A stretch of 64,000 nucleotides of DNA, taken from contig CM007347.1 in the NCBI GenBank assembly GCA_000333855.2, forward strand, positions 199,536-263,535, in the 5' to 3' direction. The position numbers and the translations under genes are program-made. Shown piece after piece: positions 1-8,946 of the stretch. Source of the stretch: Endotrypanum monterogeii (lineage: Eukaryota > Euglenozoa > Kinetoplastea > Trypanosomatida > Trypanosomatidae). Each line of letters opens with the position of its first letter. Positions within the stretch are counted from its first letter, which is position 1. Below the pieces are notes generated by a model. That model was not told the DNA's origin, made no database searches, and was given only the letters and a program-made list of their open reading frames with translations.

Positions 1-3000
1 GAGGGTGTGTCATTGGGGGAACTGCCGCTCGACACGGACAGAAAGTTCCGCTCGATGGAGGTAGAGAGGGCAAAAATGAAACTGACGGACCCGCGCCGTC
101 AGGCCGATGCGATCCGTGGTCTCGAGATCGCGTTGAATCAACGCGCGTCAGAGCTGGCAAAGCACCAGCGTGCGGAGGATCTTTCGTCCGTCGAGGACGC
201 CCCACTGGGGCTTGGGAGGGAGTTGTTGGACTTGCACAATGACGCTGAGGGTGGAGCGTTGATTGCTGAGCTGCGAGAGCTTCGGAGGAGTTCTTATCCC
301 GATGAGAAGGCGCTCCTTGAGAAGGAAGCGGCGCTCAATAGCCGTGCCTTCGAGGTTGCCTGGAAGCTGCTGGCGGGGGACAGAGCCGACTACCTCGACC
401 CCCGACCGCACAACATCCCGATCGAGGATCTTGCGCTGGATCAGGATGAGGTTTTTCACGCCTTGGAAGTGGAGCGAGCTACCATGAAGATTACAGATCC
501 AACCCGAAACGCCGCTGCTGTGCGCAGCATGGAGGTCCAACTGAGTGACCGTGCCTACCATGTGGCAGAGAAGGCGATGGAGGAGGATCTCGCTCCATTC
601 CCGCCCAGCTATCACGGCATTCCAACAAAAAGTTTGATGCCGCATTCTGACCGTCTTTTTAGCGAGGCAGCCGAGAGACGACGTCTCCGCAAGCGAGATC
701 CCACTGTTACATTCAAGGAGGATCTTGAGCAGATTATGGACAACCGACTCAATGAGCTGGCCCTGGAGAAGGTAGAGGGCGACTTGTATTTTATGCACCC
801 CGACCCACACGGTGTGCCGTTATCAGACCTGCCCCTGGAAACCGATAAGTCCTTCAATGAAATGCGTCGGAGGCGGGAGCACCTAAAGGAGGTGGATCCG
901 GTTGCAAACTTGGAAGCTGTTGCTGCCCTGGAAAGGGAGATGAATGATCGAGCAGCGGCGCTTGCTCGTCACGTGCTAAGCAGCGACTTTGACGGAGTGG
1001 ACCAGCTGCCACTGGACATACCCTTGGATTTGCTCCAGCCACGCGAGGACACTGACGTTTCACGGCTGATTTCGGAGCTGCGGCGGTCAAAACTGCTACC
1101 GCAGCTGAGGAATAAGGTTGTGGATTTGCAGGCAAAGCTGAACGAGTGCGTCCACGCTCTCGCAGCAGCGGTGTTGGCGGATGGGCGCGACGCATATCTT
1201 GATGAGGTGACCGAAGGTGTGCCGCTGGAGATACTGCCGCTGGGTTCTGATGAGGTGTTTCACGGCAAGGAAGTCCAGCGCGCGATTCTGCGTCTGGAGG
1301 ACCGCGCCAAGCACGCGGCTCGCATAGAGGACCTAGAAAACCAGCTCAGCGCGCGGGTACACGAGTTGTCGCTGATGCAGAAAGATGAGGATCTCGATGG
1401 CATCGATGCCGCCCCCCTCGGCATTCCTCTGGCGTCTCTAAAGCCCCACGAAGATGATAAGATGAGAAGCTTCATCAAGGACATACGCATCTTGAAGGCG
1501 GACCCAGTGCGTAACGCCGACAGCATTCGATCGCAACAGCAGCAGATGAATCGGCGTGCTCACGAGCTGGCGAATGCGGCTCTCAGTGGTGACCGCCAGT
1601 ACCTGAGGTTGGACCCGCTTGGTGTGCCGCTGAGTGTGCTTCCACTCGATACGGACTTGACTTTCCACGAGCATGAAGTGGCGCGGGCAGTGGCGAAGAG
1701 GGAGTCCCACCCTGACATAAACAAGATTGCGCATCTGGAACAGCAGCTAAACGCACGGCTGGAGGAGCTGGCTGCTGAGCAGCTGAGGGCCGATGTGGAG
1801 GGGCTGGAGCAGGAACCACTCGGTGTGCCGCTGTCCCTACTGAAGCCCCATGCGGCGCGCGCATTTGCAGAGTTGCTGCCCGAGCTGCGTCGACTCGCAA
1901 AGGATCCTGTCAAGAACGCGGCGAAGCTGACGCAGCTTCGCGCCATTGCAAACGGTCGCGTCTTGGAACTGGCAGAGCGGTTTTTGGCAGAGGATCACCT
2001 GACTTACCTGGACTCAGAGCCGGAGGGCGTGCCTCTCGCTCTGCTGCCGCTCACGTCGGATGATGAGTTCCAGTTGCTTGGCAAAGAGCGTCTCCGGCTG
2101 CTCGCGGCAAGGGAGGCGGGGTCGGCGGTCAATCCAGCGGATGTCTTGGCGCTAGAGGAGCAGCTCAACAGGCGCGTCCACGAGTTGGCAAGGCAGCAGC
2201 TTAGCCAGGACCGGGGCTATCTGGACCCGTTCCCAGAGGGAGTGCCGCTCGAGATTCTTCCTCTGGACAGCGATCCCATTTTTGGTAGGCTGGAGGCAAG
2301 TCGTGCACTAGCCAAGGGCAACAGTGCGAAGACTCATGTGAGTAATCTCGAGGATCAGCTCAACGCTCGTGCGCGCGAGTTGGCGCTTGCGCAGAAGAAG
2401 GACGATCTGCAGAGCTTGGATCAGAATCCACGCGGCATCTCGCTGACACTCCTCCAGCCGCATACGGATGCTCACTTTGGGCAGCTGGTCGATGAGCTGA
2501 GGCGGCTGAAGGCGTCCCAAACAGATCAGCGCGAGGCAATCGAGGAGGTGCAGGCTCTTATGAATGATCGCAGCCACGCGTTGGCAGAAGCCGTCACGAA
2601 GGGCGATCGCAGTTACCTCCATCCGAAGCCCGAGGGCATTCCCCTTATTCGTCTGCCGCTCGACACAGACAGTGTTTTCCAGGTTTTGGAGGTGGAGCGG
2701 GCGCAGCTGAAGCTGACAGACCACAAAAAAAAACAGCGTCGCATTGCCGAGCTGGAGGATGAACTGAACATCCGTGCAGTAGAGCTGGCCAAGGCGACGA
2801 AGGCGACTGATCTCAAGTTGCTGACCCAGAACCCGCGTGACATTCCTGTGGAGTTGCTGAGTCTACACACAAACTCCAAGTTTTGCGAGCTCATCGACGA
2901 GATGGAGCAGTTGCCGAAGCAGCGCTCTGCACAGCTCGCTGCCCAGCTGCTTGCCTCGATGAACGAGTGTGCGTTGGAGGCTGCCGACCAGCTTCTCTGC

Positions 3001-6000
3001 GGTGACCGAGGGTACCTTGAAGAGGAGGCGGAGGGTGTGTCTCGTGCACTGCTGCCTCTTAACACCGACAAGGTGTTCCATGAGATGGAGGTGGAGCGAG
3101 CTGTGTTGAAGGCGCGCGATCCTGTAAAGAACGCCGCTGCCATTAGTGACCTCGAGGATCAGCTGAGCGAGCGCCTGCACGAACTGGCAAGGATGCGTAA
3201 AGAGGAGGAGCTTCGCGGCGTCGACGCTGCTCCGCGCGGCATTCCGCTGGAGTTGCTGAACCCACACGAGGATGATATTTTCGCTGCGCTAGTGAGGAGG
3301 ATGCGATACACGGATGCGGCTCTTGACATCGACAGGATGGAGAGTATTCTTCGCGAAATGAACGAGCGTGTGGCTGTGCTCGCTGACAAGGTGATGGATC
3401 GGGCCTTCCTCGACCCGTGTCCGGAGGGTGTGTCATTGGGGGAACTGCCGCTCGACACGGACAGAAAGTTCCGCTCGATGGAGGTAGAGAGGGCAAAAAT
3501 GAAGTTGCGTGATGGGTCTCGGAGCTCGGTTCAAATAAAGGAGTTAGAGTCTCGACTGAATGCGCGCGTGCGGTCTCTGGCGAGCGAACAGCTCGACGCT
3601 GACCTGGAGGGATTGGAGGAGGAAGTGGAGGGTTATCCGCTAAAGCAACTGCGACCGCACGCGGACGAGATGTTTGCGTCAAAAGTGGCGCTACTTCGGC
3701 AGGCGAAGAAGGATAGGGCAATTGATCATGGATCGATCGAGGAGGTACAGGCGCTACTCAACGCGCGCGCGCGTGTTCTAGCCAGGGAGCGGATTGCAGC
3801 CGATCGGGCTTTCTTGAACCAGGAGCCTGAAGGAGTGCCGCTGTCGCTGTTGCCACTGAGTCAGGATCCACTGTTTGCTCAACTGGAGGCGGAGTTGCGC
3901 ACGTTGAAAGATTCTCAAAGGCGGAACAGAAAAGCGATCGCCGAGACGGAGGGGCGAATGAATGGTCGCTTGCTTGTGATGGCGCGAGATTACCTCAAGG
4001 CTAGTCGCACCTTCGTTGACCAGGAGCCCGAGGGTGTTTGTCTAGCCGACGTACCCCTTGACGACGACGCCGAATTTCGTGCGCTGGAAAAAAACCGACT
4101 TCGCCTGATAGCCCATGACTCCCTGGTGTCTTCATCAAAGCTCCGCGGGATGGAGGAGCACCTGAATGCTCGAGCGCACGTTCTAGCGTCCATCGTGAAG
4201 GAAAGGGATCGCGAATTCTTGCGCGATCAGTCATTTGATATCCCAAAGAAATACCTCGCGCTCGACTCGAGCAGGATTTTCTTGGCAAAGGAGAAAGAGC
4301 TTAGGCAACTGCGGCTGAGATTGACCTTCTCACCCGAGTCTACCTCCATTAACAACCTGCGCCGCGAATTGCAGCTCATAGCTGATGAGGTGGGCGAGGC
4401 GCAGCTCAAAGGTAGTCGTGACAAGTACCTTGACTTCAACCCTGAAGGGGTAGGACTGTGCGACATCCCACTCGACACGGATGCGGTGTTTCACAGAATG
4501 GAGGTGGAGCGGGCAATTTTGCTGGCCCAGGATGCGTCACAGCATAGTTCAGCGGTTGCAGAGCTTGAAAAGAAGCTGAACACGCGTGCGTACGAACTGG
4601 CGCACGAACTCGTAGCGAGGGACCGTGAGTTCTTGCCACGCGAGATCTACGGCATCCAAGTGGGTGAATTGTCGTTGGACGCAGATCCCACGTACCTCAA
4701 GCTAGAGCGTCAACGCCGTGCACATAAGCGCGCAGCGAACACACATAATGAGGTATTGGCCGATGAAGAGCAGCTTCGCAAGCGTGCGCACGAGCTGGCG
4801 CGCGAACTGATGGCACAGGATTTGGAGCCACTCAAGGCGTCGTATCGTGGTATCCTGAAGGAGGATCTCAACTTGCATGCCGACCCCGTGTTCCGAGATC
4901 TTGCTTCAAGACGCCGGAGGCTGCGTGGTAAGGGGCACGTCAAGCCGACAGAAATGGCAGCCATTGAAGATGAAATGAATGGTCGCGTCTGTGAGATCGC
5001 CGATGATGTGATCGAGCAAGAGCGCGCTTTTCTGGATCGTGAGCCGGAGGGAATGTATCTTGCCGACGTTCCGCTCGATACTGACACAATCTTTCAGCGG
5101 CTAGAACAGGAGTATCGTCGGCGCTCTAAGGACCAACATTTGTCGAGACAGAGCGCAGATGTGCTGCACGAGCTGGTGAAGGAAATGAACCAGCGCTCTC
5201 ATGCCCTTGCGCGTGCTGCGTTCGCCGAGATGCGCGACTTTATGAGCGATGTAGAAGAGGGCATCCCTCTGGCGGAGCTAGGCCTTGACGAGGATCTGCA
5301 GTTCAAGGAGGCAGAGATAGCGCGGTACCGGAAGATCCGCAGTGGTGCACACGACAAAAACGCTATTGCTGAGATGGAGGCTTGTATGAAGGACAGAGTC
5401 AGCGAGCTGGTGCGGCAAAAACTCGTTGCCGATCGTACATTTTTGGATCCCAAGCCACAGGGCGTGCCGCTGGAGGCACTGCCGCTGGATTCGGACAAGG
5501 AGTTTGGCGAGCTGGCTCGAGAGCGGCGCCGACGGCTGAAGGCGCTGAGGGTTGGCACGGGCGAGGCCGAGGTCAGGGCTATCGAGGAGAGGATGAACAC
5601 TCACGTGCACCAAATGGCCAAAGATTTCTTGGAGGTTGAGCGGTCTTTTTTGTCTCGTGAGCCGGAAGGTGTGCCTCTGGCTTACCTGCCTCTGAACACT
5701 GACGCAGTGTTCCGCGACATGGAGGAGAAGCGGCTGCAGCTGAAGCGGGAACCGCACCTCAATGCCGCTTTGATAGAAGCAAAGGAGATAGAGCTGGAGG
5801 AACGCGCGCATATGATTGCCAGAAATCTTTTACGAAAGGAGCGCGCCTTTCTGGACCCAGAGCCCCTCGGCGTGCCACTGGACGAGCTGCTGCTCAATAA
5901 TGATTCTGTTTTCCACCTTGCCGAACGCAAGCGTCGAGAACTGCGTGTGGATCCCACTAGAAACCACGAGGGGATTCGCAACTGTGAGGAACAGATGGCA

Positions 6001-7030
6001 GAGCGCCTTGCACAAATTGCGGCAGATTTCATTGAAAAAGAGCGTATGTTTCTTGACCAAACCCCCGAGGGGATTCCGTTGCGATATCTTCCCCTCAATA
6101 CAGATCGAGATTTTCATGATATGGAGCTGCATCGTCGTAAGTTGTTGCAGAGTGCTGGGAAGCACCGTAATACGATCGCTGACTTGGAGAAGAAGATGAA
6201 CGAGCGAGTGCACATATTCGCTAAGGATCTCATGCGCAAGGGGCGGTCCTTTCTCTATCCGGAACCGTGCGGTGTGCCTATAGCAGATATTCCCTTAAAT
6301 TCGGATGAGGAATTTCGCAAGATGGAGGAGCAGCGTCGTGTCCTCAAAGAGGTAGGCCGCAACGCTGCTGCCGTCAAGGCGCTCGAGGAAAAACTCAATG
6401 CGCGTGCTGAGGAGCTGGCGCAGAATATGCTGAACGAGGAGCGGTCTTTTATGGACCGCGCCCCACTGGGTATTGCACTTCAGGAACTTCCTCTGAATAC
6501 TGATGGTCGAATGCGAGAAATTGAGCAGACGCGGCGACGGATTTGTAAGTCGGGTCATGAAGTTGATGCCCACGTCCTTGCAGTGCTCGAGGAGGGTATG
6601 AACAACCGTGCACATGAGCTAGCGGACCAGCTGCTGTCAAACGACCGCAACTACCTGAACCCCAACCCGTGTGGGGTACCGTTAGCGGATCTCCCGTTGC
6701 ACGAAGACGTCATATTTCACACAGCCGAGCTGGAGCGCTTTCGCGCCAAGAGGAAGGGCGTGGTGGATTTGAAGGCGCTGGAGGAGAAGCTAAACACGCG
6801 CTTAATGGATTTGGCCGCCGACTTCCTCCAAAAAGAGCGGGTGTACCTCGACCAGGAACCGGAGGGCATACCACTAGGGCGACTGCCCTTGCAAACGGAC
6901 TCGACCTTTCACGAGATGGAGTTGGAGCGACGGCGTCTGAAGCGCAGCGGTCAAAATCAATACCAGGTTCTGGAGATGGAGAGTCAACTGAACCGCCGCG
7001 CACATGTGCTGGCGTTGGAGTTACGTGGGT
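1..7030 (+). repeat. 35-unit tandem protein-coding repeat array (~200 bp per unit)
   Basis: Each unit starts near an [E/L/R]G[V/I]PL motif. Two classes can be told apart. Class A has LPLDTD and follows a DRxYLDPxP linker. Class B has LxPHxD and follows an EDLxxLDxxPxG linker. Units 1-11 and 13-19 alternate A and B, giving a ~133-residue double unit; units 20-35 are almost all class A. Units are diverged except for one 80-bp perfect match (1-80 against 3424-3503). Confidence 0.85.
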
Positions 7031-8946
7031 GGCAGGACGCCAGGTTTCACGCCAAAAACGAGCACATAGCGGAGCACTGGGTGCGTGTGTGCGACCTCTA
7101 TCCAGAGGGTCGCCATGAGCCCTTCGAGCCTGTTGCTCCATGTATAGAGAAGGTCGTGTCTGCACCACAAGACGCTGGATACCTCGCTCCATTTATCGCT
7201 GCTCTATCGAGATACCCAGTATTGCTTCAACGTCTTATCGTGACGAAGGAGGTTCCTGTGAACGCACCTTACACATTTTTATTCTTTGATTCCCACAGCA
7301 AGCCCGTTTTCGTCGATGTAGACGATCGCATTCCATGCAATCAAGCTCGTGAGCCGATGCTCACGCAGTCACCTTGCCACCTTTGGTATCCCATGCTTCT
7401 CGAGAAGGCGTATGCCAAGTTTCTTGGCGGCTATGACGAACTCGCTAACTGTACCGCGCTCGAAACACTCCGTGACCTGACGGGCCGTCCTGTGATTCAC
7501 ATTCCACTCGACATGAAGCTGGCAGAGGCTGCGAAGCTTGGCAACTGTATGTCTGTAAACTTCTGGATGGGCGTGGCCGATAGCATAGGACGTGGGGACG
7601 TCGTTGTGTGCTCGTCGAACGCCCAGGTGCCAGATGGCATTCACCCCTTGTGTACCTACATGCTTATTGATGTCATTTTGACCCTTGAGGGGTCGACAGA
7701 CCCGTCTGACGTCATCATTAAAATAGAAAACACGTATCGCAACGAGCCGCCGATGTACCACGGCCCGCTTTGTCACACGGATGCCAACTGGACCTTGGCA
7801 CTGCAGCGAGTGTGTCAGTATGACCCGGAAAGGGGCGACGTGCTTTATCTGCCCTTACGAACGTTTCTACGAAATTTCTCAAGCGTCGAGACGTGCAACA
7901 TCAACTGTGGTGACCGACTGACGACAGCCGGCAAGTGGGACAGCCGCACCAGCGGCGGGAGCCCTAAGTTTACCAGTTTTAGAAACAACCCCATCTTCGC
8001 CGTGAAGAACAGCAGCTCTCGCTCAGTGATCGTTCTTGCAGAGCTTGTCCACACAGCACCGCAGTTCGTGGACTCTGAAGGGATCAAACACTACCCGCAG
8101 TCCGGCATGGTGCTCATGTGTCCCATTTCAGCTTCGGCTCCGCTTACGCCTTTGATCACAAACAGCACCTGTCGTTTTTTACAAAAAGGTATTATGCTCA
8201 ATTCTCGTGAGGTTTGTATCACCATGGAGATCCCGGCCTACAGCACCTGCTTACTCATCCCCCACACAGCCAACGCGGGCTACGAAGGTTCCTTTTACGT
8301 GTCGTTGTACCCGGGGCTCGCAAAAGTCACACTCTCCTTGCTAAATTATTGCGGACTCTCGCGGCGGCCCAAGAGCGCGTCGGTGACATTGACACCCGGC
8401 GCACCGGGGAAGCGAGTTGACTTTACCGTCAGCGATGTATGTGATGTCCACGTACTTCTGCGACAGGAGAAGATCAGTGACCAACGCGTCGCAGAAAATG
8501 GTGACGTTATTGCCGACGACGACGTATCGATGGTGGCCTTTAACGAACAGGCAGTGAAGCTGACTTCATCCGGAGAGGTCACAAATGCCCGCGAGCACTC
8601 GCTGGTGTTCAAGGCGGATAAGCCAGGACGCTACTCCCTCCTCCTCACGTGTCCAGGTCAGCCTGTATCCGGCGACAATCCGTGTACTGTGAGCATATTC
8701 ACTCCCAAGCGGGTCAAGGTAAAGTTTGTGCCCCCGCCTAACGGCGCCCGGCCGCTAGAACAACCTCGCTTTCCCCCGCTCCAGCCACCTCTAACAAAGC
8801 CTGTGTATTCCACAGTCTCCCCCAACAAGGCTGCATACCGTAGGGAGAGTTTCATAGCGTGTCCGTCACCACGGCAACCCAGCGACAGCCGGTTCCCGTT
8901 ACTGCGTGCCAACGGTGGCGCCTTTTCTTCCAGTCCTTTATCTTAG
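1..8946 (+). CDS. Giant calpain-like cysteine peptidase-family protein, 5'-truncated by the window
   Basis: The frame is open from base 1, so the start lies upstream; 2981 codons are visible. Residues 1 to about 2345 are 35 tandem units of about 67 residues built on the consensus EGVPLxxLPLDTDxxF, then MExxRxxLK, then LExxLNxRxHELA. The C-terminal ~600 residues match a calpain protease core plus a beta-sandwich domain: a Q-x-A-G-Y-L segment near residue 2390 where calpains have QGDCWLL, an IHP segment near 2548, an IEN-TYRNEPP segment near 2575 matching the Asn region, and FLRNFSSVE near 2622, a typical calpain motif. The catalytic Cys appears to be Gly or Ala, so it is probably not a peptidase. 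Large calpain-like proteins of trypanosomatids are usually cytoskeleton- or flagellum-associated; the repeats recall the microtubule-associated GB4 family, from memory. An A9 run at 2725-2733 leaves the frame intact. Confidence 0.9.
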   Translation, partial: EGVSLGELPLDTDRKFRSMEVERAKMKLTDPRRQADAIRGLEIALNQRASELAKHQRAEDLSSVEDAPLGLGRELLDLHNDAEGGALIAELRELRRSSYPDEKALLEKEAALNSRAFEVAWKLLAGDRADYLDPRPHNIPIEDLALDQDEVFHALEVERATMKITDPTRNAAAVRSMEVQLSDRAYHVAEKAMEEDLAPFPPSYHGIPTKSLMPHSDRLFSEAAERRRLRKRDPTVTFKEDLEQIMDNRLNELALEKVEGDLYFMHPDPHGVPLSDLPLETDKSFNEMRRRREHLKEVDPVANLEAVAALEREMNDRAAALARHVLSSDFDGVDQLPLDIPLDLLQPREDTDVSRLISELRRSKLLPQLRNKVVDLQAKLNECVHALAAAVLADGRDAYLDEVTEGVPLEILPLGSDEVFHGKEVQRAILRLEDRAKHAARIEDLENQLSARVHELSLMQKDEDLDGIDAAPLGIPLASLKPHEDDKMRSFIKDIRILKADPVRNADSIRSQQQQMNRRAHELANAALSGDRQYLRLDPLGVPLSVLPLDTDLTFHEHEVARAVAKRESHPDINKIAHLEQQLNARLEELAAEQLRADVEGLEQEPLGVPLSLLKPHAARAFAELLPELRRLAKDPVKNAAKLTQLRAIANGRVLELAERFLAEDHLTYLDSEPEGVPLALLPLTSDDEFQLLGKERLRLLAAREAGSAVNPADVLALEEQLNRRVHELARQQLSQDRGYLDPFPEGVPLEILPLDSDPIFGRLEASRALAKGNSAKTHVSNLEDQLNARARELALAQKKDDLQSLDQNPRGISLTLLQPHTDAHFGQLVDELRRLKASQTDQREAIEEVQALMNDRSHALAEAVTKGDRSYLHPKPEGIPLIRLPLDTDSVFQVLEVERAQLKLTDHKKKQRRIAELEDELNIRAVELAKATKATDLKLLTQNPRDIPVELLSLHTNSKFCELIDEMEQLPKQRSAQLAAQLLASMNECALEAADQLLCGDRGYLEEEAEGVSRALLPLNTDKVFHEMEVERAVLKARDPVKNAAAISDLEDQLSERLHELARMRKEEELRGVDAAPRGIPLELLNPHEDDIFAALVRRMRYTDAALDIDRMESILREMNERVAVLADKVMDRAFLDPCPEGVSLGELPLDTDRKFRSMEVERAKMKLRDGSRSSVQIKELESRLNARVRSLASEQLDADLEGLEEEVEGYPLKQLRPHADEMFASKVALLRQAKKDRAIDHGSIEEVQALLNARARVLARERIAADRAFLNQEPEGVPLSLLPLSQDPLFAQLEAELRTLKDSQRRNRKAIAETEGRMNGRLLVMARDYLKASRTFVDQEPEGVCLADVPLDDDAEFRALEKNRLRLIAHDSLVSSSKLRGMEEHLNARAHVLASIVKERDREFLRDQSFDIPKKYLALDSSRIFLAKEKELRQLRLRLTFSPESTSINNLRRELQLIADEVGEAQLKGSRDKYLDFNPEGVGLCDIPLDTDAVFHRMEVERAILLAQDASQHSSAVAELEKKLNTRAYELAHELVARDREFLPREIYGIQVGELSLDADPTYLKLERQRRAHKRAANTHNEVLADEEQLRKRAHELARELMAQDLEPLKASYRGILKEDLNLHADPVFRDLASRRRRLRGKGHVKPTEMAAIEDEMNGRVCEIADDVIEQERAFLDREPEGMYLADVPLDTDTIFQRLEQEYRRRSKDQHLSRQSADVLHELVKEMNQRSHALARAAFAEMRDFMSDVEEGIPLAELGLDEDLQFKEAEIARYRKIRSGAHDKNAIAEMEACMKDRVSELVRQKLVADRTFLDPKPQGVPLEALPLDSDKEFGELARERRRRLKALRVGTGEAEVRAIEERMNTHVHQMAKDFLEVERSFLSREPEGVPLAYLPLNTDAVFRDMEEKRLQLKREPHLNAALIEAKEIELEERAHMIARNLLRKERAFLDPEPLGVPLDELLLNNDSVFHLAERKRRELRVDPTRNHEGIRNCEEQMAERLAQIAADFIEKERMFLDQTPEGIPLRYLPLNTDRDFHDMELHRRKLLQSAGKHRNTIADLEKKMNERVHIFAKDLMRKGRSFLYPEPCGVPIADIPLNSDEEFRKMEEQRRVLKEVGRNAAAVKALEEKLNARAEELAQNMLNEERSFMDRAPLGIALQELPLNTDGRMREIEQTRRRICKSGHEVDAHVLAVLEEGMNNRAHELADQLLSNDRNYLNPNPCGVPLADLPLHEDVIFHTAELERFRAKRKGVVDLKALEEKLNTRLMDLAADFLQKERVYLDQEPEGIPLGRLPLQTDSTFHEMELERRRLKRSGQNQYQVLEMESQLNRRAHVLALELRGWQDARFHAKNEHIAEHWVRVCDLYPEGRHEPFEPVAPCIEKVVSAPQDAGYLAPFIAALSRYPVLLQRLIVTKEVPVNAPYTFLFFDSHSKPVFVDVDDRIPCNQAREPMLTQSPCHLWYPMLLEKAYAKFLGGYDELANCTALETLRDLTGRPVIHIPLDMKLAEAAKLGNCMSVNFWMGVADSIGRGDVVVCSSNAQVPDGIHPLCTYMLIDVILTLEGSTDPSDVIIKIENTYRNEPPMYHGPLCHTDANWTLALQRVCQYDPERGDVLYLPLRTFLRNFSSVETCNINCGDRLTTAGKWDSRTSGGSPKFTSFRNNPIFAVKNSSSRSVIVLAELVHTAPQFVDSEGIKHYPQSGMVLMCPISASAPLTPLITNSTCRFLQKGIMLNSREVCITMEIPAYSTCLLIPHTANAGYEGSFYVSLYPGLAKVTLSLLNYCGLSRRPKSASVTLTPGAPGKRVDFTVSDVCDVHVLLRQEKISDQRVAENGDVIADDDVSMVAFNEQAVKLTSSGEVTNAREHSLVFKADKPGRYSLLLTCPGQPVSGDNPCTVSIFTPKRVKVKFVPPPNGARPLEQPRFPPLQPPLTKPVYSTVSPNKAAYRRESFIACPSPRQPSDSRFPLLRANGGAFSSSPLS
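3424..3503 (+). repeat. 80-bp perfect direct repeat of window positions 1-80
   Basis: Bases 1-80 and 3424-3503 are identical, including synonymous sites, then diverge at once (aaactg against aagttg, both Lys-Leu). Other units of the array share only protein-level similarity. This implies recent gene conversion or duplication, or a contig that begins inside the repeat. Confidence 0.9.

Noticed and set aside
148..810. Minus-strand 220-codon ORF (and many similar ones opposite the calpain, RFC and other genes)
   Set aside because: These are antisense shadows of well-supported + strand genes.
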